Shown: positions 1-8,081 of the stretch, one piece after another
Numbering within the stretch: position 1 is the first letter of the stretch
Layout: each line of letters begins with the position of its first letter
NCBI GenBank assembly: GCA_022510745.1
Contig: JAFLSY010000008.1
Coordinates: forward strand, 1-64,000
Direction: 5' to 3'
Source: Lachnospiraceae bacterium
GTDB lineage: Bacteria; Bacillota; Clostridia; Lachnospirales; Lachnospiraceae
Length of the DNA: 64,000 bases
Position numbers and translations under genes: made by a program
The notes under the pieces: generated by a model
What the model saw: only the letters and a program-made list of their open reading frames with translations
The model's database searches: none
Told to the model about the DNA's origin: nothing

Positions 1-1487
1 ATATTTTCTATATCGATACTTAAAATCTGCTCCAGAATATTAGAATATTGATTTTTATATTCTATATAGCTATAATATACCTCTATCATACTCCAATAAT
101 TATTTGTTAACTCATCATCAACTAATTGCAATCTTATACGTTCAAGTGAAAAAATATTTTCCTCTAACAACTTTTTTTCGTCAATAGACCATTTTTCTTT
201 TTTTAATAAAGTATTTATATAAGAAATTTCATCAGAATAATTTAAATCCTTTATTTTTTGATCTATTTTTTTATACTGTTCAACATTAAATATAATGTCT
301 TGATCTATGTTTCTACATTCATTTTCCATTTCTTCAATTTTTGTCTCTATATCATTTAACTTGCGTAAATATTCTTGGTTTGCTTCTTCCCACAACGTTA
401 AAGTATATCTTCCAATTCCTCCACTATTTACTACAATTTGCTCTGAATATTCATCCCAGTCATTATCTATACTTACCTTCTGGCTTTTCAAATCTGAAAT
501 CTGTTGTTCAATATAAATATAATATTCAAACTCATCGCTTTTATCATATAATACTTTTTCAGCGTCACTAAGAAAATAGGAATTATCAAAATCATTTAAT
601 TTCTTTTCCATTATATTAAGCTCTTTTTCTAATTCTATTTTCACACTTTCATAGTAATTACTATCTACTTCATTATCTAATTTTTCTAATAGCTCAATAA
701 CTTCAACCTTATAAGATTGAAAGTCATCAATATTTTTAATTGATTCAGGATACATTATTGGCACAAATGCATTATAAGAAAAGAAAGAAGATATACTTAA
801 GACTATAAAATAAATTATAAATAGAATTCTTCTTTCTTTTAAATTTTGTTTATCAGCCTTTATTATGTTATCAATAAACTGAAATCCTAGTATTAATACT
901 AAAATAATAATTATTATATACAAAATATAATAACTATTTTTCTGAACTGAGTATGAAAGATCAAAAATTCTTAAAGCATAAGCTAAGAAACAGCTAAGTA
1001 AACATAATATTCCGATTACATACATTAATACACTTTTTGATTTCGATTGCTCCTGATCACTATAATTAAGAACATCATTAATTCTCAAACTTGTACTAAG
1101 TAAAATTGCCTGAATTCCAAGTGTAACCAAAAATGCTATTGTTTTATTGTCAATGAAAGTACCCATACCTGAATAAGTTGTATAAAAAGATGCTATTGAC
1201 AAAACTCCTATCGCAAGAGATGCTATTTTTCCATTCGAACTTGTCTTTCCGGTTAATGCATCAATAAGTAATACAACATATACTTCTAAGCAATTGATTA
1301 TTTTAAACAATAAACATATAGTTTCTATTATTAATGAACATATTTGTTGCAAAACTGTTCCCAATGCTTTGCCAAGCAAACTTACAAATCCTTCAATTCT
1401 AAAGATAAATAGTAGTAATAATAACACTACCAATCCAATACAAATAGATATTTCAATATTTTCTTGAAAAAATTGAATAATATTCAT
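1..1487 (-). CDS. Unrecognised multi-pass membrane protein with long coiled-coil C-terminus (3' end beyond window)
   Basis: An open frame of 495 codons runs on the minus strand from ATG 1487 to the window edge without a stop, so only the N-terminal part is seen. The start follows an AGGTG Shine-Dalgarno. By eye, residues 12-30, 88-106, 116-133, 152-172, 186-206 and 220-238 are membrane segments, with a further hydrophobic stretch at 44-66. From about residue 250 the protein becomes Glu/Lys/Asn-rich and predicted coiled coil. No enzymatic motif, signal peptidase site or cysteine pattern is visible and I do not recognise the family. Base composition is far more AT-rich than the flagellar region, which suggests horizontal acquisition. 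The layout (membrane bundle plus long helical rod) could suit an envelope or defence-associated sensor, but that is only inference. Confidence 0.75.
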   Translation of the reverse strand, partial: MNIIQFFQENIEISICIGLVVLLLLLFIFRIEGFVSLLGKALGTVLQQICSLIIETICLLFKIINCLEVYVVLLIDALTGKTSSNGKIASLAIGVLSIASFYTTYSGMGTFIDNKTIAFLVTLGIQAILLSTSLRINDVLNYSDQEQSKSKSVLMYVIGILCLLSCFLAYALRIFDLSYSVQKNSYYILYIIIIILVLILGFQFIDNIIKADKQNLKERRILFIIYFIVLSISSFFSYNAFVPIMYPESIKNIDDFQSYKVEVIELLEKLDNEVDSNYYESVKIELEKELNIMEKKLNDFDNSYFLSDAEKVLYDKSDEFEYYIYIEQQISDLKSQKVSIDNDWDEYSEQIVVNSGGIGRYTLTLWEEANQEYLRKLNDIETKIEEMENECRNIDQDIIFNVEQYKKIDQKIKDLNYSDEISYINTLLKKEKWSIDEKKLLEENIFSLERIRLQLVDDELTNNYWSMIEVYYSYIEYKNQYSNILEQILSIDIEN

Positions 1488-1532
1488 TTGTACACCTCTT
1501 CTACACTGTAAGTAAATTTGCTTTATGATTAC

Positions 1533-1561
1533 ATTATAAATATAAACTTATGATTTCTACA
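1533..1561 (-). promoter_or_regulatory. Candidate promoter of the edge membrane-protein gene
   Basis: On the minus strand a perfect -10 (TATAAT, 1538 to 1533) lies about 45 bases before the ATG at 1487, with a poor -35 (TGTAGA, 1561 to 1556) at 17-bp spacing. The -10 is convincing; the -35 is weak. Confidence 0.4.
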
Positions 1562-1652
1562 TTTACAAAAAGTTCATATAAATATGCATTTTTGTTCCTG
1601 TCGCAAGTAAAGAATATCTTGCTCTCACACACTATTATTATTACAAAAACAA

Positions 1653-1695
1653 AGCCCCCAAACGAACCTATTAATCTTAAATCCGTTCAGAGGCT
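1653..1695 (-). terminator. Hairpin after the ABC ATPase remnant
   Basis: The minus strand reads AGCCTC(TG)AACG ... CGTT(TG)GGGGCT followed by a T-rich run. It is the counterpart of the hairpin at 2665-2707. The one stem change (A to G) is absorbed by a G-U pair, so the structure is kept although the gene above it is broken. Confidence 0.5.
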
Positions 1696-1927
1696 ATTAC
1701 TACTCTACTTTTCTCTACTTCAATTCATCCATTCTTACGATCACATTCGCCTGCCCAGCGATGTCCATATCGTGGGTAACCATCGCCATGGTCCGGTGGT
1801 ACCGCTGTATACCATTCACCAAAAGGGCAAGCACCTTGTTACCCGTCTCAGCATCCAAGTTTCCGGTGGGTTCATCCGCAAAGATGATGGAAGACTTATT
1901 GGCCAGCGCTCTGGCAATGACTGCTCT
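1653..1927. repeat. Diverged direct repeat, copy 1 (3' end of ABC ATPase gene plus terminator)
   Basis: This block matches 2665-2929 in the same orientation. It covers the last ~69 codons of an ABC ATPase gene and the hairpin after it. It differs by scattered substitutions and by an extra ~10 bases (TCTCTACTTT-like) near 1715. Similarity stops abruptly at the GCTCT at 1923-1927. The two copies bracket the repeat-protein gene at 2003-2455. Confidence 0.85.
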
Positions 1928-1945
1928 ATTTTTATTTGGAAACAT
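1715..1945 (-). pseudogene. Truncated ABC transporter ATP-binding protein (C-terminal remnant)
   Basis: The 76-codon frame encodes, from about residue 8, the C-terminal third of a MacB/LolD-type ATPase: the helix after the signature, the Walker B IIFADEP with its catalytic Glu, the D-loop and the H-loop His (MVTHD). It lacks Walker A, the Q-loop and the LSGGQ signature, so it cannot hydrolyse ATP. It is nearly identical in protein sequence to the end of the intact ATPase at 2717-3373. The first seven residues are unrelated sequence read across the duplication breakpoint at about 1927. It could be a partial duplication of the neighbouring gene or the last trace of a second, deleted transporter operon; the substitutions favour an old event. 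Confidence 0.8.
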
Positions 1946-1981
1946 GAACCTTGCTACTATAATGCTTTATTAGCAAGGTTC
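1946..1981 (-). terminator. Perfect 11-bp stem-loop at the 3' end of the repeat-protein gene
   Basis: GAACCTTGCTA (1946-1956) and TAGCAAGGTTC (1971-1981) are exact inverted repeats with a 14-base loop, about 20 bases past the stop at 2003. There is no clean U-run on the minus strand, so termination is probable but not certain. It also abuts the breakpoint of the direct repeat and might be the end of a mobile unit. Confidence 0.45.
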
Positions 1982-2002
1982 ATATTAAATCGTTTATTTA
2001 GT

Positions 2003-2455
2003 TTATGCAGGATTTCTGACAATTACCATTTGCAAACCGTCTATACTTTTTCCAAAGGAGCCGGCATATCCATCTTGACCATTGGTTGTCTGAGTATCAT
2101 ATTGATAATCATAAAATGATTTATTAACCGGAGACACTCTATATTTGATTGCTAGATAGTATCCAAATAATTTCACCCATATAGATGGTGTATAATAATA
2201 AATTTGTATGGCATCAATTTCCTTCCCATTTCCGGCATATCCATTATTATAATCATTTATATTATATCCTGTAACCCACGGTAACCAATTACCACCTTTT
2301 ACATGTACTCTGTATTTACATGAACCGTAAGAAACTTTAATAGCAACATCTGTAATTGGTTGTCCCTTTGTTCCAGCAATTTTATTAAGGTTTTTTACCT
2401 CGTTAGACCATTTTCCTTTTGATCTAACTCTATATACTACACTAATTATTGGCAT
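2003..2455 (-). CDS. Small three-repeat protein (YRV...GKxID modules), probably cell-wall or carbohydrate binding
   Basis: The 150-aa protein is built of three copies of one module, at about residues 5-42, 47-87 and 103-146. Each opens with a Tyr-Arg-Val strand and closes with a Gly-rich turn and G-x-x-I-(D/T)-x-(I/V/L)-(Q/K) (GKEIDAIQI at 78-86, GKSIDGLQM at 135-143). This pattern resembles the hydrophobic W-like repeats attached to GH25 lysozymes and other clostridial surface enzymes, from memory rather than a search. No signal peptide, membrane segment or catalytic domain is present. A longer frame starts at 2482, but GGGTGG lies 8 bases before the ATG at 2455, which I take as the start. 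It sits between the two ATPase-end repeats and has its own putative promoter. Exact function unknown. Confidence 0.75.
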   Translation of the reverse strand: MPIISVVYRVRSKGKWSNEVKNLNKIAGTKGQPITDVAIKVSYGSCKYRVHVKGGNWLPWVTGYNINDYNNGYAGNGKEIDAIQIYYYTPSIWVKLFGYYLAIKYRVSPVNKSFYDYQYDTQTTNGQDGYAGSFGKSIDGLQMVIVRNPA

Positions 2456-2575
2456 TTTATCATCCACCCTTTCTTTTTGCATTTTATCGAATTAACAACT
2501 TAGTTTATGTATATAATAAAAAATATCCGTTATTAATTCATTAGTCATCTACTAATTCTTTCGACTTTAATATCT

Positions 2576-2605
2576 TTTATAGAATCATATCACCTATTTT
2601 GACAA
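2576..2605 (-). promoter_or_regulatory. Candidate promoter of the three-repeat protein gene
   Basis: TTGTCA (2605 to 2600) and TATAAA (2581 to 2576) on the minus strand are 18 bp apart, about 120 bases before the ATG at 2455. The match is fair and the leader long, so confidence is limited. Confidence 0.35.
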
Positions 2606-2664
2606 AAGTCCTTGCATAATTCTTACATTACACCAAAAAAATAAAATTTTTCATACAATAATAC

Positions 2665-2707
2665 AGCCTCCAAACGAATCTATTGATCTTAAATCCGTTC
2701 AGAGGCT
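2665..2707 (-). terminator. Terminator of the ABC transporter operon
   Basis: On the minus strand AGCCTC pairs with GAGGCT and the inner AACG with CGTT, ten bases after the ATPase stop, followed by a moderately T-rich stretch. The same hairpin is kept in the duplicated copy. Confidence 0.55.
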
Positions 2708-2929
2708 ACTACTACTCTACTTCAATTCATCCATTCTTACGATCACATCTGCTTGTTTTGCGATGTCCATATCGTGGGTAACCATCACTAGGGTCCGGTG
2801 GTACCGCCGTATACCGTTCACCAAAAGTGCAAGTACCTTGTTACCGGTCTCGGCATCCAGGTTTCCGGTAGGCTCATCCGCAAAGATGATGGAGGGCTTG
2901 TTGGCCAGTGCCCTGGCAATGGCTGCTCT
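2665..2929. repeat. Diverged direct repeat, copy 2 (3' end of intact ABC ATPase gene)
   Basis: This is the partner of 1653-1927. It forms the last ~71 codons of the intact ATPase gene and its terminator hairpin. The match to copy 1 ends at the same GCTCT motif, at 2925-2929. Confidence 0.85.
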
Positions 2930-3373
2930 CTGCTGCTGTCCTCCCGAGAGGGTAGCCGGCAGGGCATCCCGCTTCTCCGTAATTTCCAGCATTTCCATTA
3001 ACTCTTCCACATATTTCTCATCCACACTCATCCCCGCAAATTTAATGGGAAGGGTGATGTTTTCCCATATCGAAAGAACCGGTATCAAATTAAAGCTCTG
3101 GAATACAAAGCCGATATCCTTTGATCTAAATGCGGAAAGTTCCTTATCTTTCATCAAATGTATTTTCTTTCCGTTTACAATGACCTCTCCCGAATCAGGA
3201 GCATCCAGACCGCATATAATATTTAAAAGCGTACTCTTCCCGGAACCGCTTTTCCCGATAATAGCCACAAATTTCCCCTCTTCTATGCTCAGGTCAATAT
3301 CCCCGAAAATCTCATTTTTTTCTTCCCCGTCCTGATAAGATTTCGTCAATCCTTTTACTTCTATAATCGCCAT
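2717..3373 (-). CDS. ABC transporter ATP-binding protein, MacB/LolD family
   Basis: The 218-aa length is normal for this family of exporters and lipoprotein or peptide extractors. All nucleotide-binding motifs are intact: Walker A GKSGSGKST (40-48), Q-loop Gln92, signature LSGGQ (142-146), Walker B SIIFADEP (161-168) and the switch His200. It would energise the permease encoded immediately upstream (3376-5700; 2 bases between them), the usual 1:1 pairing with FtsX-like permeases. Substrate is unknown. In Firmicutes such pairs commonly export or respond to antimicrobial peptides, but no histidine kinase/response regulator pair is seen next to it. Its 3' end is duplicated as a pseudogene at 1715-1945. 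Confidence 0.93.
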   Translation of the reverse strand: MAIIEVKGLTKSYQDGEEKNEIFGDIDLSIEEGKFVAIIGKSGSGKSTLLNIICGLDAPDSGEVIVNGKKIHLMKDKELSAFRSKDIGFVFQSFNLIPVLSIWENITLPIKFAGMSVDEKYVEELMEMLEITEKRDALPATLSGGQQQRAAIARALANKPSIIFADEPTGNLDAETGNKVLALLVNGIRRYHRTLVMVTHDMDIAKQADVIVRMDELK

Positions 3374-3375
3374 AA

Positions 3376-5700
3376 TTATCCCTCACTCCTTAACAGTTCC
3401 ATTGTCTTTTCTTTCATACATTTTCTGACATTCCTATATATTACAATACCGCAAAACAGCAATGTCACCGGGATGCCTATCAGATAGCCGCTTGTACCCA
3501 TTCCCATTTCCTCGTTGATGGCATTGTACACATGCATGGATACCGGTGTGGCCAGAACTGACGCAAGTATACCGGCAAGTATCACAAGTATAAAAACTTC
3601 CCCGCACAGCATACATTCCATCCTTCTTTGACTTGCACCGATTGCCCGCATCATGCCGATTTCCTTTCTTCGGTGCTCGAAATTCTGCTTTACAATCGAT
3701 GTGATCATAAAGACCACCAGCCCCATCAACGCCACCATCATGTAGGTAATGAGTATCAGTATCGCCTGCATCTGCGTAACCGCCTCACCCATGACATTGT
3801 ATAAATCATTGATAACATATTTATTTGCAGGCAGAATCTCTCTCATTTCTTTCAAATTCAGACCCTTCCCTGCAAGATACACATCCACCCACCTTGGCTC
3901 CCTGCCAAAAAGCTCTCTTGCATACTCTTCTTCAATAATAATGAGAGGAATTCCTGATGCTGTCTCTCCGGCCAGACTGGACCATCCCATATCCACAACA
4001 GCATCGACCAAAACCGGAATACTATTCCCGTTTCCATTTTTCAGAACGACCTGGTCTTTAGGCGGTTCCTGCTCATCCGGACAGACAAATACCACGCGGG
4101 TTCCCCGGTCCATATGCTGCATCCGAATCAATTGCTCCATCAGATTCAGACTGTATATCCATACTCTTGCCAATGATTCTCCGTTTTCATGGTAAGCCGC
4201 ATATTCTGTCTCCCACCCCTGATAGTAGACCTCATCTGCATACTGCGCAAGCGCCCGAAGATCTTCCTCCTCTATCTTTGATTCTCCCATCATTGCTTCC
4301 ATGTCAAGTATCACGCTCACTTCCATATCCGCAATGGCAAACATAGTATCCCCAAACTCAAAAGAAATGGAACTCAGACCATTACCCAAAAAGAGTACTG
4401 CCAAAAAAGCCAGGGTCATTGTCACAAAAAGCGCGCTGCTGCTTCGTTTGTTCCTAAAACTGTTATTGACCACCATTTCCACTATGTTATTCTTACAGGT
4501 AAAAAGCTTTTTCTTCACCACATGATCAGTATTACGTATCAGCTCAATGGGCTTTTTCTTACTAAGCCCCAACATGATCCTTAAATAAACTATGATTATG
4601 GATGCTGCTACAAGCCCCACGATATAAAGTATCATCCGGTAGGATATTTGAATCCGGTCAATCTGATCTCCCACAAAAATCCGGATAAATATTTTTGCAA
4701 ATATTTGATTAAAAAGGATTCCTGCCATGCATCCCAAACTCAATCCCACAAATCCGTAGATAAACAGTTCGCTGATGATCATCCTGCCAATTGCTGCATT
4801 GCCGGCACCTAAAGCTCTCATGGTCCCATACTGATTCATTTTACTCTGAAAACTAATCTGCATCATGTAATAGATAAAGATTGTCATGACCACGGCTATA
4901 AAAATAACAATTCCCCAGATAGCCATAGAGATAAGATGATACATCCCCTGGTCACTTTCCAGTTCCAGCTTTCTCTCATTCACTTGGATATTCTGAAGTA
5001 CATCTTTTCCATATGTCTCAAAAATATAGGAATAGAGTTCAGTACTGTCTTCCCCATCGGGGAAGCCGTCGCTGTTCATCAGTATGTATTCTATGTAGTC
5101 CGGGTCTTCTGCAAGCTGTTTACGGTCTATACCCTGCAAAATATTCTCCGCCGTATCTATGGATACAAGCATAAAAGTGCCAGTACGGTAAGCACCTATA
5201 TTGGAGAGAATACCCGATACCGTAAAATCCGCACTTGTCTCCGTGGTATACCCTATCTCAAGAGGCAGGGAGAGTGTATCTCCGACCCGGATACCTTTTT
5301 CCTCTGCATAGGACTGCTCCAGGCAGATCTCATTCTTCCCTGTGGGTACGGCTCCTTCCAGCAGTTCCACCTGGAATACAGTCATCCAGTCTCCGGCTAC
5401 TCCGACCAGATCATGGTATATGGCGGAATTTTCGAGGCTTCGTGCCCAAGGTATAAACTGAGTCATCCGGTACCATGACTGATACCTCTCATGTATCTCA
5501 TCCGCGGTTTCCTCATCCAGCCCCGTAATGAAATAATCATAGCTGGAAACGGACAATATCATGTTTTTGTAATTGCTTAGTATCAACTCCCCAATCTGAA
5601 CCAGCGAAAACAAAAGCATGATGGATATCGCAATGCCCATGATACAGATGATGGTATTTCTCTTCATTTTTTTAATATAACAGATAGCTAATTTTAACAT
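3376..5700 (-). CDS. FtsX-like ABC transporter permease (two FtsX modules)
   Basis: The 774-aa membrane protein has an N-terminal membrane helix (about 15-37), a large extracytoplasmic MacB-type domain (about 40-240), three helices (about 258-385), a fifth helix (about 422-442), a second outer domain and three C-terminal helices (about 650-755). This is the duplicated FtsX architecture of peptide or lipoprotein exporters. It is translated just before its ATPase. The start follows AAAGGA six bases upstream. Between it and the small gene at 5837-5998 lies a strong hairpin (5773-5813), so the small gene and the transporter could be one transcript with readthrough or separately controlled. Substrate cannot be told from sequence. 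Confidence 0.9.
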   Translation of the reverse strand: MLKLAICYIKKMKRNTIICIMGIAISIMLLFSLVQIGELILSNYKNMILSVSSYDYFITGLDEETADEIHERYQSWYRMTQFIPWARSLENSAIYHDLVGVAGDWMTVFQVELLEGAVPTGKNEICLEQSYAEEKGIRVGDTLSLPLEIGYTTETSADFTVSGILSNIGAYRTGTFMLVSIDTAENILQGIDRKQLAEDPDYIEYILMNSDGFPDGEDSTELYSYIFETYGKDVLQNIQVNERKLELESDQGMYHLISMAIWGIVIFIAVVMTIFIYYMMQISFQSKMNQYGTMRALGAGNAAIGRMIISELFIYGFVGLSLGCMAGILFNQIFAKIFIRIFVGDQIDRIQISYRMILYIVGLVAASIIIVYLRIMLGLSKKKPIELIRNTDHVVKKKLFTCKNNIVEMVVNNSFRNKRSSSALFVTMTLAFLAVLFLGNGLSSISFEFGDTMFAIADMEVSVILDMEAMMGESKIEEEDLRALAQYADEVYYQGWETEYAAYHENGESLARVWIYSLNLMEQLIRMQHMDRGTRVVFVCPDEQEPPKDQVVLKNGNGNSIPVLVDAVVDMGWSSLAGETASGIPLIIIEEEYARELFGREPRWVDVYLAGKGLNLKEMREILPANKYVINDLYNVMGEAVTQMQAILILITYMMVALMGLVVFMITSIVKQNFEHRRKEIGMMRAIGASQRRMECMLCGEVFILVILAGILASVLATPVSMHVYNAINEEMGMGTSGYLIGIPVTLLFCGIVIYRNVRKCMKEKTMELLRSEG

Positions 5701-5772
5701 GATAATCCTTTCAGATCATTTTAGTAGAATATTTTCTTCATATATTTGATCTTTATGAGCTGACTTTCTTAA

Positions 5773-5813
5773 AAGGTGTAAAGCCTTTTTAATCCAATAA
5801 GACTTTACACCTT
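5773..5813 (-). terminator. Long stem-loop between small gene and ABC permease
   Basis: AAGGTGTAAAG (5773-5783) and CTTTACACCTT (5803-5813) are perfect inverted repeats. In the minus-strand RNA four more pairs form inside, one a G-U that would be a C-A mismatch in plus-strand RNA, so the fold favours the minus transcript. Four U residues follow. It could be a partial terminator after the small gene. The arm contains AAGGCTTTACAC, which recurs exactly in the small gene's promoter spacer. Confidence 0.55.
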
Positions 5814-5836
5814 AGATAATGGTTGTTAGTTGTTAT

Positions 5837-5998
5837 TTAATTGTTATCTGAATTGCTTGGCGGTGTCACAATCACGCCTTTATTTTTAGCAAATTCAAGT
5901 AAATCATTTAAGTCATTATATAACTCATTTTTTAAAAGCAATTGGCAAGCATATGCAAATACGGCTAATTCATTTTGATTCATGTTATCATCTCCCAT
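5837..5998 (-). CDS. Small 53-aa protein of unknown function upstream of the ABC exporter
   Basis: The frame can be read from 6052, but that first codon is the -35 hexamer of a good promoter. The credible start is ATG 5998, preceded by GGGTGGTGA. The 53-aa product is acidic, with a central amphipathic or hydrophobic helix (about residues 10-35, ELAVFAYACQLLL) and a polar tail ending PPSNSDNN. One Cys is present; there is no Gly-Gly leader site, lanthipeptide core or standard signal peptide, so a classical bacteriocin is not supported. Promoter, ribosome-binding site and downstream hairpin make it a likely real gene. It may be a peptide cargo, immunity or regulatory factor tied to the exporter; that is inference from position only. 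Confidence 0.6.
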   Translation of the reverse strand: MGDDNMNQNELAVFAYACQLLLKNELYNDLNDLLEFAKNKGVIVTPPSNSDNN

Positions 5999-6023
5999 AA
6001 TATTCACCACCCTTTCAAGTGGT

Positions 6024-6052
6024 ATTGTATCATAGTGTAAAGCCTTATTCAA
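6024..6052 (-). promoter_or_regulatory. Promoter of the 53-aa gene with CTTTACAC motif in the spacer
   Basis: TTGAAT (6052 to 6047) and TACAAT (6029 to 6024) are 17 bp apart on the minus strand. The spacer carries AAGGCTTTACAC, an exact 12-base match to an arm of the hairpin at 5773-5813, so it may be an operator. Confidence 0.6.
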
Positions 6053-6278
6053 TTATCAATGTGCTTTCTGTTTCGTGATTCTTTGTTGGGATACTTGCTT
6101 GAAATTCTCAGAATTAAGCGAGATTCCTACTACAAATTGATAGAAACGATAGACGAGATTTGCTATCAATATAGATACTATAACAGATACATAGAAAGGT
6201 GTAATACCCCTGTAACACTCTGCAAGACTCACGCAGGCATTTAAGGTTAGTATTATCCGGGCACTAAAATAAGCCCAC

Positions 6279-6304
6279 TATCAATCATATCTCTATGACT
6301 GATA
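6279..6304 (-). terminator. Possible stem-loop downstream of tsf
   Basis: TATCA(G)TCATA and TATGA(T)TGATA form an 11-bp stem with one G-U pair and a GAGA loop in minus-strand RNA, about 30 bases past the tsf stop. Only a broken U-run follows. The rest of 6053-6335 shows no gene; a 61-codon plus-strand frame there has no ribosome-binding site. Confidence 0.35.
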
Positions 6305-6335
6305 ATGGACTCATTCAGCTGTCTAAATATGAAAA

Positions 6336-7274
6336 TTACATTCCCATCTGCTTTGCAACTTCCTCTGCGAAGTTCTCTTCCTTCTTTTCAAGACCTTCGC
6401 CGGTTTCAAAACGGACAAACTTCTTAACGGAAAGCTTTGCTCCGTTCTCCTTGGCAACCTGTGCGATATACTGTGCAACAGTCTGCTTGCCGTCCTCTGC
6501 CTTTACATATATCTGCTCAAGCAGACATACTTCTTTTAACTCCTTGTTCAGACGACCGATAACTGCGTTATCGATTACCTGCTGGGGCTTGCCGGCCATC
6601 TTAGGATCTGCGGCAATCTGTGCAGTAAGGATTTCCTTCTCATGCTCTTTGTACTCCTCGGATACTTCATCGGTAGAAACATACTTAGGAGACAATGCTG
6701 CAACCTGCATTGCAATGTTGGTCATAGCTTCCTTGACACTGTCATTGACAACATCGGTATCTGCCTCAACGATAACGCCGATACGTCCGCCGCCGTGTAC
6801 ATAGGATACTACGCAGCCGTTTGCTGCTACTACTTTTTCAAATCTTCTGATATTTAAGTTCTCACCGATAACGGCAATCTTCTCAACCAGCGCTTCCTTA
6901 ACGGTCTTGCTGGAATCTGCGTTCCAGCTTTCTGCCAGAAATGCGTCCATATCTGCTGCATTGGACTCCACTGCCTGATTTGCCACTGCGGTAACATATG
7001 CCTGAAAATCGGCATTCTTTGCAACGAAGTCGGTTTCGGAGTTTACTTCCACTACTGCTGCGGTCGTATCATCCTTCTTTACTACCATACAAAGACCTTC
7101 TGCTGCGATTCTGCCTGCCTTCTTTTCTGCCTTAGCCTGTCCGTTCTTTCTTAAGAACTCAACAGCCTCATCCATATTTCCATTGGTCTCATTGAGAGCC
7201 TTTTTACAGTCCATCATACCTGCGCCGGTCATTTCGCGCAGTTCTTTTACCATTGCTGCTGTAATTTCTGCCAT
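6336..7274 (-). CDS. tsf: Translation elongation factor Ts
   Basis: EF-Ts is the guanine nucleotide exchange factor that recycles EF-Tu. The 312-aa protein has the N-terminal UBA-like helices (MVKELREMTGAGMMDCKKAL region, residues 9-28), the diagnostic TDFVA at 81-85 that inserts into EF-Tu, and the dimerisation core. The longer frame to 7289 begins at TTG inside the ribosome-binding site. GGAGG sits 8 bases before ATG 7274, which is clearly the start. It follows rpsB after 30 bases, the almost universal rpsB-tsf operon. Confidence 0.98.
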   Translation of the reverse strand: MAEITAAMVKELREMTGAGMMDCKKALNETNGNMDEAVEFLRKNGQAKAEKKAGRIAAEGLCMVVKKDDTTAAVVEVNSETDFVAKNADFQAYVTAVANQAVESNAADMDAFLAESWNADSSKTVKEALVEKIAVIGENLNIRRFEKVVAANGCVVSYVHGGGRIGVIVEADTDVVNDSVKEAMTNIAMQVAALSPKYVSTDEVSEEYKEHEKEILTAQIAADPKMAGKPQQVIDNAVIGRLNKELKEVCLLEQIYVKAEDGKQTVAQYIAQVAKENGAKLSVKKFVRFETGEGLEKKEENFAEEVAKQMGM

Positions 7275-7304
7275 TGTTCTATCCTCCAAATTATGATTTC
7301 GCTA

Positions 7305-8081
7305 TTATTCTTCTGCTGCTGCCTCAACAACCTCTTCAATATCGGCTGCTTCTGCATTTTCTGCCTCTGCCGCTACATCAGCTTCCGTGTAAACGGCTTC
7401 ACCCTGATTTGCCTCGATAACAGCATCTGCCATCTTGGATACGATCAGCTTAATAGCTCTGATAGCGTCATCATTACCGGGAATGATGTAGTCTAATTCT
7501 TCGGGATCGCAGTTGGTATCGCCAATACCCAAGAGAGTAATGCCCAGCGCATGTGCTTCCTGTACGCAGATTCTCTCCTTCTTAGGATCAACTACGAAGA
7601 TGGCGTCGGGAACTCTGTCCATATTCTTGATACCGCCCAGGTTCTTCTCCAACTTCTCCCACTCTTTTTTCAGTGCGATAACTTCCTTCTTGGGAAGTAC
7701 ATCAAAGGTACCGTCCTCGGACATGGTCTCAATTGCATGCAGTCTGTCTACTCTGGACTGAATGGTCTTGAAGTTGGTCAGCATACCGCCTAACCATCTC
7801 TCGTTTACATAGTACATACCGCATCTCTCAGCCTCGGTTTTTACAGCATCCTGTGCCTGCTTTTTGGTACCAACAAAAAGGATGGTACCACCCTGGGAAG
7901 CGATTTCGGAAATTGCCTTATACGCTTCATCCACTTTACCTACAGACTTCTGTAAGTCAATGATGTGGATACCGTTTCTCTCGGTGAAGATATAGGGAGC
8001 CATCTTAGGGTTCCATCTTCTGGTCTGGTGTCCGAAATGTACACCTGCTTCTAACAACTGCTTCATTGAAATAACGCTCAT
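7305..8081 (-). CDS. rpsB: 30S ribosomal protein S2
   Basis: The 258-aa protein is colinear with bacterial S2: the N-terminal [19 protein letters not shown] signature (residues 9-27), GTKKQA and WLGGMLTN motifs, and the central coiled-coil insertion. S2 joins the small subunit late, near S1. An acidic, Ala/Glu-rich tail of about 30 residues extends beyond the conserved core, common in Clostridia. GGAGG lies 7 bases before the ATG. It is preceded by a leader of roughly 210 bases and followed by tsf. Confidence 0.98.
   Translation of the reverse strand: MSVISMKQLLEAGVHFGHQTRRWNPKMAPYIFTERNGIHIIDLQKSVGKVDEAYKAISEIASQGGTILFVGTKKQAQDAVKTEAERCGMYYVNERWLGGMLTNFKTIQSRVDRLHAIETMSEDGTFDVLPKKEVIALKKEWEKLEKNLGGIKNMDRVPDAIFVVDPKKERICVQEAHALGITLLGIGDTNCDPEELDYIIPGNDDAIRAIKLIVSKMADAVIEANQGEAVYTEADVAAEAENAEAADIEEVVEAAAEE

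Noticed and set aside
1550..2119. 189-codon plus-strand frame
   Set aside because: It crosses the antisense of the ATPase remnant, the hairpin and the repeat-protein gene, and has no ribosome-binding site or recognisable protein.
2763..3335. 190-codon plus-strand frame
   Set aside because: It is the exact antisense of the ABC ATPase gene, whose motifs are all intact.
6059..6244. 61-codon plus-strand frame upstream of the small gene
   Set aside because: There is no Shine-Dalgarno and no hydrophobic or domain pattern.
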